DNA of 17,812 nucleotides. It comes from an uncultured Bacteroidota bacterium. GTDB lineage: Bacteria; Bacteroidota; Bacteroidia; Flavobacteriales; Flavobacteriaceae. Below, one piece after another: positions 5,539 to 14,639 of the stretch (positions within the stretch are counted from its first letter, which is position 1; each line of letters starts with the position of its first letter). Below the pieces are notes generated by a model. That model ran no database searches and was not told where the DNA came from. It saw only the letters and a list, made by a program, of their open reading frames with translations. Position numbers and translations under genes: made by a program. The stretch spans positions 1 through 17,812 of the forward strand of contig CAIJFC010000340.1 of assembly GCA_903819815.1 (NCBI GenBank). Direction: 5' to 3'.

Positions 5539-6828
5539 TTAGGAAAGTATTTGGAGAGTTCGTTCCAATGCCATACCTCTAGAACCTTTAATTAATAATA
5601 AACTGTTTTTAATATTTATACTAACAAAATGTTCTGAAAAATCGTCAAAGGTCATGAAAAAATGGCATTTTTCATTTTGAATTTTATTTGAATAAAAGTC
5701 TTTACCTATAAAATAAGTGATACCTGAATTGTTTTTTACTACCAAATCAACTATTGATTTGTGTTCTGCTAGACTTTCCTCTCCCAACTCAAACATGTCT
5801 CCGAGAATGGCGATTTTATTTTTATTTTCCAATTGGAAAAAATTCTCAAGTGCAACAACCATGCTTGAAGGATTGGCATTATAAGCATCTAATATTATTT
5901 CATTAGAATTAACAGTCAACATTTGAGAACGATTGTTTTGAGGAACAAAACCTTCAATTGCGGTTTTTATATCATCTATAAAAACTCCAAATTTAATTCC
6001 AATAGAAATAGCTGCATTTATGTTATTTGAATTGTACAACCCGATTAAGTGCGAAGTAATTTTAGTGTTATTTGTTTCAATCTCAACAAATGGATTTGCA
6101 TTAATTGAATCTATAATTACATCCGCATTTTGAATCTTTAATCCGAAAGTAAAGGAATTAATTCCGCTAGTTTTTTCAACTTGAATTGGGTCATTTAAAT
6201 TTATAAAAGCAGTTTTGCTATGATTTCTTAAGTAGGTATACATTTCCGATTTCCCTTTTATTACTCCTTCTACCCCGCCAAAACCTTCTAAATGCGCTTT
6301 TCCGAAATTGGTGATATAGCCATAATCAGGTTTTGCTATTTCGCATAAAAATTCAATTTCTTTTTGATGATTTGCACCCATTTCAACAATACCAATTTCA
6401 GTATCATTATTAAATGAAAGCAGCGTTAAAGGTACGCCTATATGATTATTTAGATTGCCAAATGTTGCTTTGGTATTGTATTTCTGAGACAAAACAACAT
6501 GAATTAATTCTTTAGTGGTTGTTTTACCATTACTGCCTGTTAAAGCTATAATTGGAATATCCAGGTACTTTCTATGGGCTTTGGCCAATTCTTGTAAAGT
6601 CTCCAAACTATTCTCAACAAGGATTGTTCGATCATCAATATAATAATCGGCATTGTCAATAACTACATAAGCCGCCCCTTTTTCCAATGCTTCTTTCGCA
6701 AAGGTATTGGCATCAAAATTATCGCCTTTTATAGCAATAAACATAGAGCCAGGTTCAATTTTTCTAGTGTCGATTGCTACTGAGCTGCATTTTAAAAAAT
6801 AGTTGTGAATGCTTTTAATATCTATCAT
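5539..6828 (-). CDS. murF: MurF, UDP-MurNAc-tripeptide--D-Ala-D-Ala ligase
   Basis: 429 residues, the usual size. MurF is a cytoplasmic ATP-dependent ligase that adds D-Ala-D-Ala to the UDP-MurNAc-tripeptide, the last cytoplasmic step before lipid I. Visible motifs: an N-terminal substrate domain (SSVAIDTRKIEPGSMFIAIK near 15-34), the Mur P-loop ALTGSNGKTTTK at 95-106, NNHIGVP at 127-133, EMGANH at 149-154 and N-F-G-KAHLEGFG near 174-184. The C-terminal domain has DAYNANPSSM at 314-323, LGDMFELG at 342-349 and KGSRGMALE at 414-422. It lies downstream of gldJ on the same strand, 63 bases away, with a hairpin terminator between. It may be transcribed by readthrough or from an unseen promoter in that gap. 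Confidence 0.96.
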   Translation of the reverse strand: MIDIKSIHNYFLKCSSVAIDTRKIEPGSMFIAIKGDNFDANTFAKEALEKGAAYVVIDNADYYIDDRTILVENSLETLQELAKAHRKYLDIPIIALTGSNGKTTTKELIHVVLSQKYNTKATFGNLNNHIGVPLTLLSFNNDTEIGIVEMGANHQKEIEFLCEIAKPDYGYITNFGKAHLEGFGGVEGVIKGKSEMYTYLRNHSKTAFINLNDPIQVEKTSGINSFTFGLKIQNADVIIDSINANPFVEIETNNTKITSHLIGLYNSNNINAAISIGIKFGVFIDDIKTAIEGFVPQNNRSQMLTVNSNEIILDAYNANPSSMVVALENFFQLENKNKIAILGDMFELGEESLAEHKSIVDLVVKNNSGITYFIGKDFYSNKIQNEKCHFFMTFDDFSEHFVSINIKNSLLLIKGSRGMALERTLQILS

Positions 6829-6844
6829 AAAAACAATTTTATAA

Positions 6845-6872
6845 AATAAAAGCCCTAAAAAGGGCTTTTATT
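6845..6872 (-). terminator. Hairpin terminator between gldJ and murF
   Basis: AATAAAAGCCCT (6845-6856) and AGGGCTTTTATT (6861-6872) form a 12-bp perfect stem with a four-base loop. T-rich sequence follows on the minus strand. It sits 19 bases past the gldJ stop and 16 bases before the murF start. Confidence 0.85.
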
Positions 6873-6891
6873 GAATTATCATAGAGTGAAA

Positions 6892-8592
6892 TTAATTTCT
6901 TGCTCTTTTCTTTTTATCTGCTTTTGGACCTACTTTTGACATCGCACATCTGAATCCAATATAATCAGTAGCCATATCTTGAGGGAAATATCTTCTTTGA
7001 GCCGGATCTAACCAATACGCTCTATCTCTCCAAGATCCTCCTTTATAAACTCTAACTTTATCATTTATTAAAGTGGTTCTTGTATTGGTTTCATCCTTTT
7101 TTTTAACTGTAACTCCTGAATTTATGATAACATTATGTATTGGCGAATTGTACATTCCGTTACTGTTGTTTTCACTAGCAACATTACTATTACCAAAATC
7201 ATTTGTTGATTGCTTGTCACCGTCTCTGTAGTTCTTTTCATAGCTTTTATCAAAATTTTGTCTTAGATACGTTTCATTAGCATCAACAGGAACTTGAACA
7301 ATTTGACCAGGAAGACTTCTTGCTATTAATTTTCCATTAGATAAAGTATCATACTTAATTTTATTTATATCTTTTAAAACATCTACTTTACCATTAACTA
7401 AATTATTTTTTTCGAATTCATTACCTCTAAAGTAATTAAAATCACTTACTTCATCATCAACCATTGGTCGGTATACATCGGCAACCCATTCCGCTACGTT
7501 ACCTGCCATATCATAAAGACCAAAATCATTTGGAGGATATGATTTTACAATATTTGTAATATCAGCTCCATCATCAGACCATCCTGCAATTCCACCATAA
7601 TCTCCTTTTCCTTGTTTGAAATTGGCTAATTGATCCCCTTTTGTTTTTCTTTTTCCTGATCTAGTATAGCTTCCAGACCATGGATATTTCTTTTGACCTT
7701 TATAAGAATTATATTCTCTTTGACCAACATCTGAGGCAGCAGCATATTCCCATTCTGCTTCAGTAGGAAGTCTATACTCAGGCAACAAAAGTCCTGAAGT
7801 TCTTTGGGCATAAACCCCTGTTTGTTTTTTTGAAGTAGCTGGCTTGTCTTTACTACCAGCAACTTTGATAGGTTTGGCTTTCGAATTTTTTCGACCCTTA
7901 AATACTACCGTGGTGTCACCACCAAAAGCCTGACTTGGAGCATTTAAATACGTTTCAGTATTGAAGGTTTTGTCAGCAGTTACATCTAAAATTTTAGCAT
8001 CCTTTTTAAGATATCCTTCTTTTTCAAGTGTATTTTCATTCACTCTTTCTGTTCTCCATTTGCTAAATTCAACTGCTTGAACCCAATTTACGCCTACTAC
8101 AGGGTAAGAAGCATAGGCTGGATGTCTTAAATAGTTGTTGGTATAAGTTTCGTTGTATCCTAATCTATTTCTCCAAACCAAGGTGTCAGGTAAAATCCCT
8201 AAATATATTTTTTCATATTTTACGTCATCGGCAGGAAAAACTCTTTTAGTCCAATCTAAATATTCTAAGTACATTAAATTAGTAACCTCCGTTTCATCCA
8301 TATAAAAAGAGGCAACGTGTTGTTGGTTTGCATTATTATTCCAATCATGCATTACATCGTCTTGAACTTTACCCATTGTAAATGTTCCGCCTTCAACCAT
8401 AACCAATCCAGGTGCAGCATCTTGCTTTTTGTACTTGTTGTTGTATTGAAACCCTCCTTTTTTATCGTTTACTTTCCATCCTGTCGCAGACGAACCGCTT
8501 TTTGAACTTGATTGCTTGCTACAACTAGCAGTTCCTAATAGAAGAGCCAATCCTAGAAAAACATTGATAATTAGATTTTTGTTTGTTTTCAT
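6892..8592 (-). CDS. gldJ: GldJ, gliding motility / type IX secretion lipoprotein
   Basis: 566 residues, close to the roughly 560 of the family. A lipoprotein signal peptide ends in LLLGTASC with the lipidated Cys at 24. The rest is a formylglycine-generating-enzyme/sulfatase-modifying-like domain split by insertions: VEGGTFTMG at 67-74, DETEVTN at 99-105, RLPTEAEWEYAAASD at 274-288, DFGLYDMAGNVAEW at 356-369, and VYKGGSWRDR...IGFRCA at 515-550. The tail is very basic (KADKKKRARN). GldJ is an outer-membrane lipoprotein on the periplasmic side, required for gliding and for GldK stability and T9SS function. Work in F. johnsoniae ties its extreme C-terminus to motility rather than secretion. It diverges from porU across a 207-base gap. 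The identification is strong from sequence and context. Confidence 0.96.
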   Translation of the reverse strand: MKTNKNLIINVFLGLALLLGTASCSKQSSSKSGSSATGWKVNDKKGGFQYNNKYKKQDAAPGLVMVEGGTFTMGKVQDDVMHDWNNNANQQHVASFYMDETEVTNLMYLEYLDWTKRVFPADDVKYEKIYLGILPDTLVWRNRLGYNETYTNNYLRHPAYASYPVVGVNWVQAVEFSKWRTERVNENTLEKEGYLKKDAKILDVTADKTFNTETYLNAPSQAFGGDTTVVFKGRKNSKAKPIKVAGSKDKPATSKKQTGVYAQRTSGLLLPEYRLPTEAEWEYAAASDVGQREYNSYKGQKKYPWSGSYTRSGKRKTKGDQLANFKQGKGDYGGIAGWSDDGADITNIVKSYPPNDFGLYDMAGNVAEWVADVYRPMVDDEVSDFNYFRGNEFEKNNLVNGKVDVLKDINKIKYDTLSNGKLIARSLPGQIVQVPVDANETYLRQNFDKSYEKNYRDGDKQSTNDFGNSNVASENNSNGMYNSPIHNVIINSGVTVKKKDETNTRTTLINDKVRVYKGGSWRDRAYWLDPAQRRYFPQDMATDYIGFRCAMSKVGPKADKKKRARN

Positions 8593-8711
8593 ACTTAATG
8601 ATGGTAATAATTTCGAGGCGAATATAATAATTTACTATTAAACCGCAACACATTTGTTTTAATTTATTTCAAATAATAGGATCAAAAAAATTTGATTACA
8701 ATCTCACAACG

Positions 8712-8719
8712 CAAAAATA
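8712..8719 (-). promoter_or_regulatory. Candidate -7 element of the gldJ promoter
   Basis: On the minus strand this reads TATTTTTG, an exact TAnnTTTG match, about 120 bases upstream of the gldJ ATG. A TTTG that could be the -33 box (plus-strand CAAA at 8744-8747) is spaced slightly wide at 24 bases. For porU on the other strand the best candidate is TAATTTAG at 8778-8785, one base off consensus, which would leave a very short leader. Confidence 0.4.
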
Positions 8720-8799
8720 AAACAAATATTATATATATTGCACCAAAATTTAATTTTAATCCACACACTATTTAATCTAATTTAGCGTTATTTAAACTT

Positions 8800-11700
8800 A
8801 TGAAAGTTAAATTTTTATTTTTCTTATTTTTCTCAATTGCAACTTTTTCTCAGCAAAAAGGAGATATTTCATTCGTTTGGACCGAAAAATCACCTTTTTC
8901 TTTTGGTTCTAATAAATATAACATTCCACAAATAAAATCAGAGAATTTCCACTTTGATGGTTTTAAAAAATCAATTTTTTATTCCTTGAACTTGCCTCAA
9001 ACGGAATCAATTGATGAAAATTCACTTATATTAACAAATATTGTTTTGGAAGACATTTCAACTTCTGAACTTGGTGATTTAAATAAAAATAATATTCCTA
9101 ATTCAATAAATGCTTCTTTAAAATCAACTATTTCAAGAGATAAAATTTATGCTTTTATACGTTTTTCACCAATTATAAAAAACGGTGATGTATTCCAAAA
9201 AATAGTTTCCTTTTCTTACTCTTTTTCAAATAATAGTACCTCAAGGAATTCAACAATAAATTCAAGTACCCAACAAATTTCTAATTCTGTTTTAGCAACT
9301 GGTGAATGGTTTCGATTTTACGTTGAAAAATCAGGTGTTTATAAAATTTCGAAGGGTTTTTTGAGTGACTTGGGTTTTAATGTAAATGTAGATCCTAGAA
9401 AAATAAAAATCTACGGTAACGGCGGTAGAATGCTACCTTTATCAAATAGCACCCTCTATCCTGAGGATTTAGCAGAAAATGCAATTCAATTTATAGGTGA
9501 AAATGACGGCGTTTTTAATGATAGTGACTACCTTCTTTTCTATGCAGAAGGGGTAGATAATTGGAACGAGGAAAGCCAAACGAACAGTAATTTATTTGCC
9601 TCTAAATCCTATTATTATGTGACTGTAACTGGAGATTTAGGAAAACGAATTCAAAATTATACCCAGCCTACTCCAGCGGCCACATTAGATATTACTACTT
9701 TTGATGACTACCAATTTCATGAAGTCGATTTGATAAATATTGTAAGAGCGGGTAGACAATGGTTTGGCGAAGCATTTAATATTAATGATATCCAAGAATT
9801 TATTTTCGATGTTCCAAACGCCGTAACCACAACGCCTCCCATCTTAAACGTTACCGTTGGTTCAAATGCCTATAATGCTACCACTTTTAAAGTGGAAGCT
9901 AATGGCCAATTAGTTGGAAATATAAATTTATCTGCAATTACCGCTGGATCTGGAACCGAATTAAATATTGCCGCTTTGCCAGCAAGCACAACAATTCCTG
10001 CTTCAAATACAATTAAGATTAAGCTTACCTATAATAACAATGGAGTCCCTTCTTCAAATGCCTATTTAGACAATATTATCCTTAAATCTAAACGAAATTT
10101 GACGGGTTATGGCAAGCAATTTCGATTTCAATACAACGGCACCAATACCCTTTCGGGCATCGCTTCGTATCAATTCAATTCAGCATCAGGGATTTCAAAT
10201 GTTTGGGATATTACCGATATATATAATGTTACCAATATTGACAATCCCAACCAAAGTAATTTTAGCTTTAAAGCGCCACTTGGAGAAATACGAAATTATA
10301 TTGCAATTGACTATGCCGATTTATATAGCCCATTAAAAGAAAATTCATCTAGAGTGGCCAATCAAAATCTAAAAGGCACCATTTTCAAAAATAATCAAGG
10401 GGTTTTTCAAGATCTTGATTACCTAATTATTACTCCTGCATTTTTAAAAAATCAAGCAGATAAATTGGCCGCTTTTCATTCCAATTATTCCAATTTAAAT
10501 GTAAAAACAGTAACTTTAGAATCTATATATGAAGAATTCTCGTCCGGAAAACAAGACATTGCTGCGATAAGAAATTTTATTAAATATGTCTATTTTAACG
10601 CTTCCGATCCAACGAAGAGAATTAAATATATCAATTTATTCGGTGACGCCTCTTTTGACTATAAAAATAGAATTCCAAACAATACGAATATTGTCCCCAT
10701 TTATCATGCTCTAAACAGCACTTCCGGGGGTGAAGCGTCCTATACCTCTGATGACTTTTTTGGATATATGGACCCCACAGAAGGAAATATTGCCTATTAT
10801 TTTGGCGGAATTGATATTGCCGTTGGAAGAATGTTAGTTAGTACTAATGCTCAAGCCGAAGAAATGATCAATAAGGTTTTTGAATACAATGATTTGAAAT
10901 CTTACGGAAATTGGAGAAATAATTATGTCGCAATTTCAGATGATTCTGACCGAGCATCTGATGCCTCATTGCAATTTAAACAAAATCAATTGGCCGACAG
11001 AATTGTATTGGAAAAACCATTTATTAATGTAAAAAAAGTGCTTTTAGATTCCTATATGCAAGAAACATCTTCCGGAGGAAATCGCTATCCAAAAGCTCGT
11101 GAAGATATTTTTAATGCCTTCGAAAAAGGAGCTTTAGTATTCAATTATTTAGGTCATGGTGGTGAAGACGGCTTAACTGGAGAGCGGATTTGGGAAAAAT
11201 CTGATGGTCAAACTTTAAGTAATCAATTTAAATACCCATTGTTTATTACCATTACTTGTGATTTTTCAAGATTTGATAACCCGTACCGGCCAACAGCAGG
11301 AGAATATACTTATTGGAATCCAAAAGGAGGTGCCATTTCAATGATTACCACTACCCGATCAATCGGGCAAGGGTCTGCGGAGTATTTTAATGACAAACTA
11401 TCAGAATATTTATTTTCATATGGTTCTAACCAATATACTACTATCGCAGAAGCATTGAGATTAACTAAAAATAGCAATCCAAGTTCGTCTTCAAATGTGG
11501 TGTTTTACATTGGAGATCCCGCATTAATGCTGGCCATTCCAAAACCTAAAATTCGATTGACTAAGGTAAATGACATTCCAGTTACTGGAACAATTCCAGA
11601 TTTTCAATCGCTAGCTTATGTAAAATTATCAGGTGAAGTCACCGATGAAAATAACACCCTTTTGCCAACCTATAATGGCGAATTAGCAATAAATATATTT

Positions 11701-12627
11701 GATAAAAACTTAATAAAAGCTACTTTCAATAATGATGGAAATAGTCCACCTATTAATTTCAACACCTTAGGTGAAACCATTTTTAGAGGAAATGCATTGG
11801 TTACAAATGGGCAGTTTGAGTTTGGATTTGTAGTTCCAAGAGATATTAAAATCCCAGTTGGAAATGGACGCATTAGTTTTTATTCGAAAAAAAATTCAGA
11901 ATTTATTGACAATTCAGGGATAGACACCACCATTAAAATTGGAGGTATTAACCCATTGGCAACAGCCGATACCACTCCTCCAACAGTGAAATTATACATG
12001 AACGACCAAACATTTGTTTATGGCGGAATTACGAATGCATCACCATTTTTTCTAGCTTATCTTGAAGATGAAAATGGAATTAATACCGCAAGTGGAATTG
12101 GACACGATATTGTAGCGATTTTGGATGGAAATGAAAGTGCTCCTTACATTATTAATGATTATTATGAAACGGAATTGGATAATTACAAAAAGGGAAAGTT
12201 AAGATACCCCTTCAGAAATTTAGCGCCAGGAATTCATACTATTACATTTAAAGCTTGGGATGTTTACAACAATCCTATTAGTGCTGAAATTCAATTTGTA
12301 GTAGTAAGTGATGCCTCAATTACACTTACAAATGTACTAAATTATCCCAATCCATTTGTAAATTATACTCAATTTTGGTTTACCCATAATCATCCCTACG
12401 AGCCTTTGGAAGTTCAGGTTCAAGTAATGACAATTACGGGGAAAATTGTTTGGACTAAAAATCAAGTTGTGTATACCGATGGATTTCTTTCGCGAGAGAT
12501 CACCTGGGATGGAAAAGACGATTTTGGTGATAAAATAGGAAAAGGGGTTTATGTTTATAAATTGACCGTAAAGTCTACTTTAACCAATCAAAAAACTGAA
12601 AAAATTGAAAAATTGGTAATACTTTAA
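8800..12627 (+). CDS. porU: PorU, type IX secretion system C-terminal signal peptidase (sortase)
   Basis: 1275 residues. A signal peptide (MKVKFLFFLFFSIATFSQ) leads into a long beta-rich N-terminal region (about 20-520). A peptidase C25 (gingipain-like) domain spans roughly 535-915. Catalytic residues are visible: His786 in YLGHGGEDG and Cys820 in ITITCDFSRFD. IGDPALML at 904-911 closes the domain. The C-terminus has Ig-like strands and a FlgD-type end (NYPNPF, then WDGKDDFGDKIGKGVYVYKL). PorU removes the C-terminal sorting domain of T9SS cargo at the cell surface and attaches cargo to anionic lipopolysaccharide or releases it, in a complex with PorV and, in P. gingivalis, PorQ and PorZ. porV begins 37 bases downstream. 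ATG 8800 is chosen because it gives the signal peptide. Confidence 0.96.
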   Translation: MKVKFLFFLFFSIATFSQQKGDISFVWTEKSPFSFGSNKYNIPQIKSENFHFDGFKKSIFYSLNLPQTESIDENSLILTNIVLEDISTSELGDLNKNNIPNSINASLKSTISRDKIYAFIRFSPIIKNGDVFQKIVSFSYSFSNNSTSRNSTINSSTQQISNSVLATGEWFRFYVEKSGVYKISKGFLSDLGFNVNVDPRKIKIYGNGGRMLPLSNSTLYPEDLAENAIQFIGENDGVFNDSDYLLFYAEGVDNWNEESQTNSNLFASKSYYYVTVTGDLGKRIQNYTQPTPAATLDITTFDDYQFHEVDLINIVRAGRQWFGEAFNINDIQEFIFDVPNAVTTTPPILNVTVGSNAYNATTFKVEANGQLVGNINLSAITAGSGTELNIAALPASTTIPASNTIKIKLTYNNNGVPSSNAYLDNIILKSKRNLTGYGKQFRFQYNGTNTLSGIASYQFNSASGISNVWDITDIYNVTNIDNPNQSNFSFKAPLGEIRNYIAIDYADLYSPLKENSSRVANQNLKGTIFKNNQGVFQDLDYLIITPAFLKNQADKLAAFHSNYSNLNVKTVTLESIYEEFSSGKQDIAAIRNFIKYVYFNASDPTKRIKYINLFGDASFDYKNRIPNNTNIVPIYHALNSTSGGEASYTSDDFFGYMDPTEGNIAYYFGGIDIAVGRMLVSTNAQAEEMINKVFEYNDLKSYGNWRNNYVAISDDSDRASDASLQFKQNQLADRIVLEKPFINVKKVLLDSYMQETSSGGNRYPKAREDIFNAFEKGALVFNYLGHGGEDGLTGERIWEKSDGQTLSNQFKYPLFITITCDFSRFDNPYRPTAGEYTYWNPKGGAISMITTTRSIGQGSAEYFNDKLSEYLFSYGSNQYTTIAEALRLTKNSNPSSSSNVVFYIGDPALMLAIPKPKIRLTKVNDIPVTGTIPDFQSLAYVKLSGEVTDENNTLLPTYNGELAINIFDKNLIKATFNNDGNSPPINFNTLGETIFRGNALVTNGQFEFGFVVPRDIKIPVGNGRISFYSKKNSEFIDNSGIDTTIKIGGINPLATADTTPPTVKLYMNDQTFVYGGITNASPFFLAYLEDENGINTASGIGHDIVAILDGNESAPYIINDYYETELDNYKKGKLRYPFRNLAPGIHTITFKAWDVYNNPISAEIQFVVVSDASITLTNVLNYPNPFVNYTQFWFTHNHPYEPLEVQVQVMTITGKIVWTKNQVVYTDGFLSREITWDGKDDFGDKIGKGVYVYKLTVKSTLTNQKTEKIEKLVIL

Positions 12628-12643
12628 TAATGTACTATATTTG
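12613..12643 (+). promoter_or_regulatory. porV promoter inside the porU-porV gap
   Basis: TTG at 12613-12615, then 20 bases, then TATATTTG at 12636-12643 matches the Bacteroidota -33/-7 pattern with ideal spacing. Transcription would start near 12650, just before the porV ATG at 12665. This also rules out the TTG at 12641 as the porV start. Confidence 0.7.
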
Positions 12644-12664
12644 TCTAATATAATTTTGAAAAGA

Positions 12665-13855
12665 ATGAAAAGAATGAAGAGAATAGCCGTAATATTGTTT
12701 TGCTTTGCCGCAATTTCAAACATAAAAGCCCAAGAAAGAGTAATAACCACTGGAGTTCCGTTTTTATTAATTGCAGCCGATGCAAGAGCTGCAGGTTTAG
12801 GAGACCAAGGAGTTGCCACTTCGGCAGATGCTTTTTCTCAACAATGGAATCCAGCAAAATATGCCTTTTCAACCGAAAAACAAGGATTTACAACAAGTTA
12901 TACTCCTTACCTTACCGCTTTAGTTAACGATATTTCGCTTGGACAAGTCAATTATTTTAACCGATATAATGAAAGAAGTGCCTTTGCTGTAAGTCTACGT
13001 TATTTTAGTTTGGGAGAAATTGAGTTAAGAGACAATGCTTATGATCCGGCAAATGTTGTAAAGCCAAATGAATTTTCATTAGACGGTTCTTATGCACTAA
13101 AATTAAGTGACAAATTCTCCATGTCGGTGGCAGGAAGATTTATAAGTTCCAGTTTAAAAATTGATTCTAATAATGACAGAACAGCTGCTACCTCTTTTGC
13201 TTTTGATGTTGCAGGTTTTTTCCAATCAGAGCAAACGGCATTTAATGATTTTGATGGAAGATACAGAATTGGTTTTAACTTTCAAAACTTAGGTCCTAAA
13301 ATTAATTATGACGCCAATGTTTCTGATATTAACGCTAATTTTTTACCCTCACAAATGAAATTAGGGGGTAGTTTTGACTTCATTTTTGATGATTATAACA
13401 AAATTACAACCAGTTTAGAATTTAGTAAATTATTGGTTCCAACACCACAAGTTGATAGCTCTAATTTATATGATTACAATCAAGATGGCGCTACAAATAC
13501 GCAAGATATTAGAGATGCCAATGCCGATTACAAGAAAATTGGGTGGGTTTCAGGAATTTTCAATTCCTTTAATGATGCCCCGGGAGGATTCGGAGAAGAG
13601 TTAAAAGAAATCACTTATTCAGCTGCAGCAGAATATTTATATCAAGATTCATTTGCCATGCGTTTGGGTTATTTTCACGAAAGCCCTGTTAAAGGAGCTA
13701 GACAATACTTTACTTTAGGAGCTGGATTTAAATACAATGTAGTAAAAATTGATGTTTCCTATTTGATGTCAACTTCTAAAGTTCAAAACCCATTAGAAAA
13801 TACCTTACGATTCTCCTTAACATTTAATTTTGGAGATAAGTACGACGATTATTAA
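12665..13855 (+). CDS. porV: PorV, type IX secretion outer-membrane protein
   Basis: 396 residues from ATG 12665 (ATG 12674 is also possible). The frame extends to a TTG at 12641, but that lies within the promoter. The signal peptide is MKRMKRIAVILFCFAAISNI ending KAQ. The mature start carries the PorV signature: TTGVPFLLIAADARAAGLGD, then QQWNPAKYAF. The remainder alternates short beta strands as expected for a FadL-like 14-strand barrel, closing with LRFSLTFNFG. PorV binds cargo C-terminal domains as they leave the SprA translocon and carries them to PorU, and it works as PorU's membrane partner. The location directly after porU matches the conserved flavobacterial order. It has its own promoter and a strong terminator, so it can be expressed separately from porU. 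Confidence 0.95.
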   Translation: MKRMKRIAVILFCFAAISNIKAQERVITTGVPFLLIAADARAAGLGDQGVATSADAFSQQWNPAKYAFSTEKQGFTTSYTPYLTALVNDISLGQVNYFNRYNERSAFAVSLRYFSLGEIELRDNAYDPANVVKPNEFSLDGSYALKLSDKFSMSVAGRFISSSLKIDSNNDRTAATSFAFDVAGFFQSEQTAFNDFDGRYRIGFNFQNLGPKINYDANVSDINANFLPSQMKLGGSFDFIFDDYNKITTSLEFSKLLVPTPQVDSSNLYDYNQDGATNTQDIRDANADYKKIGWVSGIFNSFNDAPGGFGEELKEITYSAAAEYLYQDSFAMRLGYFHESPVKGARQYFTLGAGFKYNVVKIDVSYLMSTSKVQNPLENTLRFSLTFNFGDKYDDY

Positions 13856-13870
13856 TAATCATTAATTATA

Positions 13871-13909
13871 AAAAAAAATCCAAATTTCAATGAAATTTGG
13901 ATTTTTTTT
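13871..13909 (+). terminator. Strong intrinsic terminator after porV
   Basis: A 19-bp perfect inverted repeat: the arm AAAAAAAATCCAAATTTCA at 13871-13889 and its reverse complement at 13891-13909, ending in eight T. It lies 15 bases past the porV stop. It ends only 11 bases before the cdd start codon, so it could also attenuate cdd by readthrough control. Confidence 0.92.
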
Positions 13910-13920
13910 CCTCAAAAACC

Positions 13921-14403
13921 ATGAAAGAAATCAGCATTACAACAACATTTACCCTATTTGATTCTGTTTCTGAATTACCAAATGACATCTATTCATTGAT
14001 GGATCAAGCAATAGATATAAGAAAAAAGGCGTATGCTCCCTATTCCCATTTCCGGGTAGGTGTTGCGATAGTTTTAGATAATGATAAAATTGTTTTGGGT
14101 TCAAACCAAGAAAATGCTGCTTATCCATCTGGGCTTTGTGCCGAAAGAGTAGCTATCTTTTCTGCGGGCGCACTTTATCCTGAAGCCAAAATCATTAAAA
14201 TGGCAATCTCAGCAACCTCAGATACAAAACCAACCCTCACTCCTATTCCGCCATGTGGCGCTTGTCGCCAATCTATTTCTGAATATGAAATTAAACAAGA
14301 CCAACCCATTGAAATTTATTTTATGGGAGAATCTGGAAACGTTTATAAATCAGATTCATTGAAAAATTTATTACCCCTAATGTTTGACAAAAAATTATTG
14401 TAA
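13921..14403 (+). CDS. cdd: Cytidine deaminase
   Basis: 160 residues from ATG 13921. The TTG at 13897 sits inside the terminator and is rejected. The protein deaminates cytidine and deoxycytidine to uridine and deoxyuridine in pyrimidine salvage. Zinc and catalytic residues are visible: Cys73 and Glu75 in GLCAERVAIF, then Cys112 and Cys115 in PPCGACRQ. The three-cysteine pattern is that of the small homotetrameric class. The substrate loop AYAPYSHFRVGVA is at 37-49. It is longer than the Bacillus enzyme (136 residues) by an N-terminal extension of about 25 residues, usual in flavobacteria. No separate promoter is obvious in the 11 bases between the porV terminator and the ATG, so cdd expression probably depends on readthrough or on a promoter overlapping the terminator. 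Confidence 0.95.
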   Translation: MKEISITTTFTLFDSVSELPNDIYSLMDQAIDIRKKAYAPYSHFRVGVAIVLDNDKIVLGSNQENAAYPSGLCAERVAIFSAGALYPEAKIIKMAISATSDTKPTLTPIPPCGACRQSISEYEIKQDQPIEIYFMGESGNVYKSDSLKNLLPLMFDKKLL

Positions 14404-14419
14404 GGCCTTTGCCCATAAA

Positions 14420-14449
14420 AATAGCATTAAATTAAAAAATAGTGCTATT
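14420..14449 (+). terminator. Weak hairpin downstream of cdd
   Basis: AATAGCA (14420-14426) pairs with TGCTATT (14443-14449) across a 16-base AT-rich loop. The stem is short and there is no long T-run after it, so termination here is only a possibility. Confidence 0.3.
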
Positions 14450-14534
14450 ATCAAATAAATCAATAAAAAATACGACTAATAAATCGCATAACTAGTATTG
14501 ATTGTAAATAATTAAATAAAAATACTATTATATT

Positions 14535-14551
14535 TTACTTCTTAGAAGTAA
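14535..14551. promoter_or_regulatory. 17-bp perfect palindrome, candidate operator of pdhA-pdhC
   Basis: TTACTTCTTAGAAGTAA is two 8-base arms around a single central T. It ends 6 bases before the -7 promoter box and covers the place of the -33 element, where no TTG is present. The position and symmetry fit a binding site for a dimeric regulator, activator or repressor. No regulator is encoded in the window. Confidence 0.5.
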
Positions 14552-14556
14552 TGTAT

Positions 14557-14564
14557 TATTTTTG
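14557..14564 (+). promoter_or_regulatory. -7 promoter element of pdhA-pdhC
   Basis: TATTTTTG matches TAnnTTTG exactly. It lies 76 bases before the pdhA ATG at 14640, giving a leader of roughly 70 bases. The TTG at 14562 that would extend the pdhA frame is part of this box. Confidence 0.6.
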
Positions 14565-14639
14565 CATCTTGAAATTTGTATGAATTTCTATTTTTCAAAT
14601 AGTTATTTAAAATGCAGATCCAATAAACAATCTACTAAA

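Noticed and set aside
12641..12664. TTG start at 12641 for porV
   Set aside because: It lies in the -7 promoter box. The ATG at 12665 gives a standard signal peptide.
14562..14639. 26-residue N-terminal extension of PdhA from TTG 14562
   Set aside because: The TTG is part of the -7 promoter element, and the extension has no counterpart in the PdhA family.
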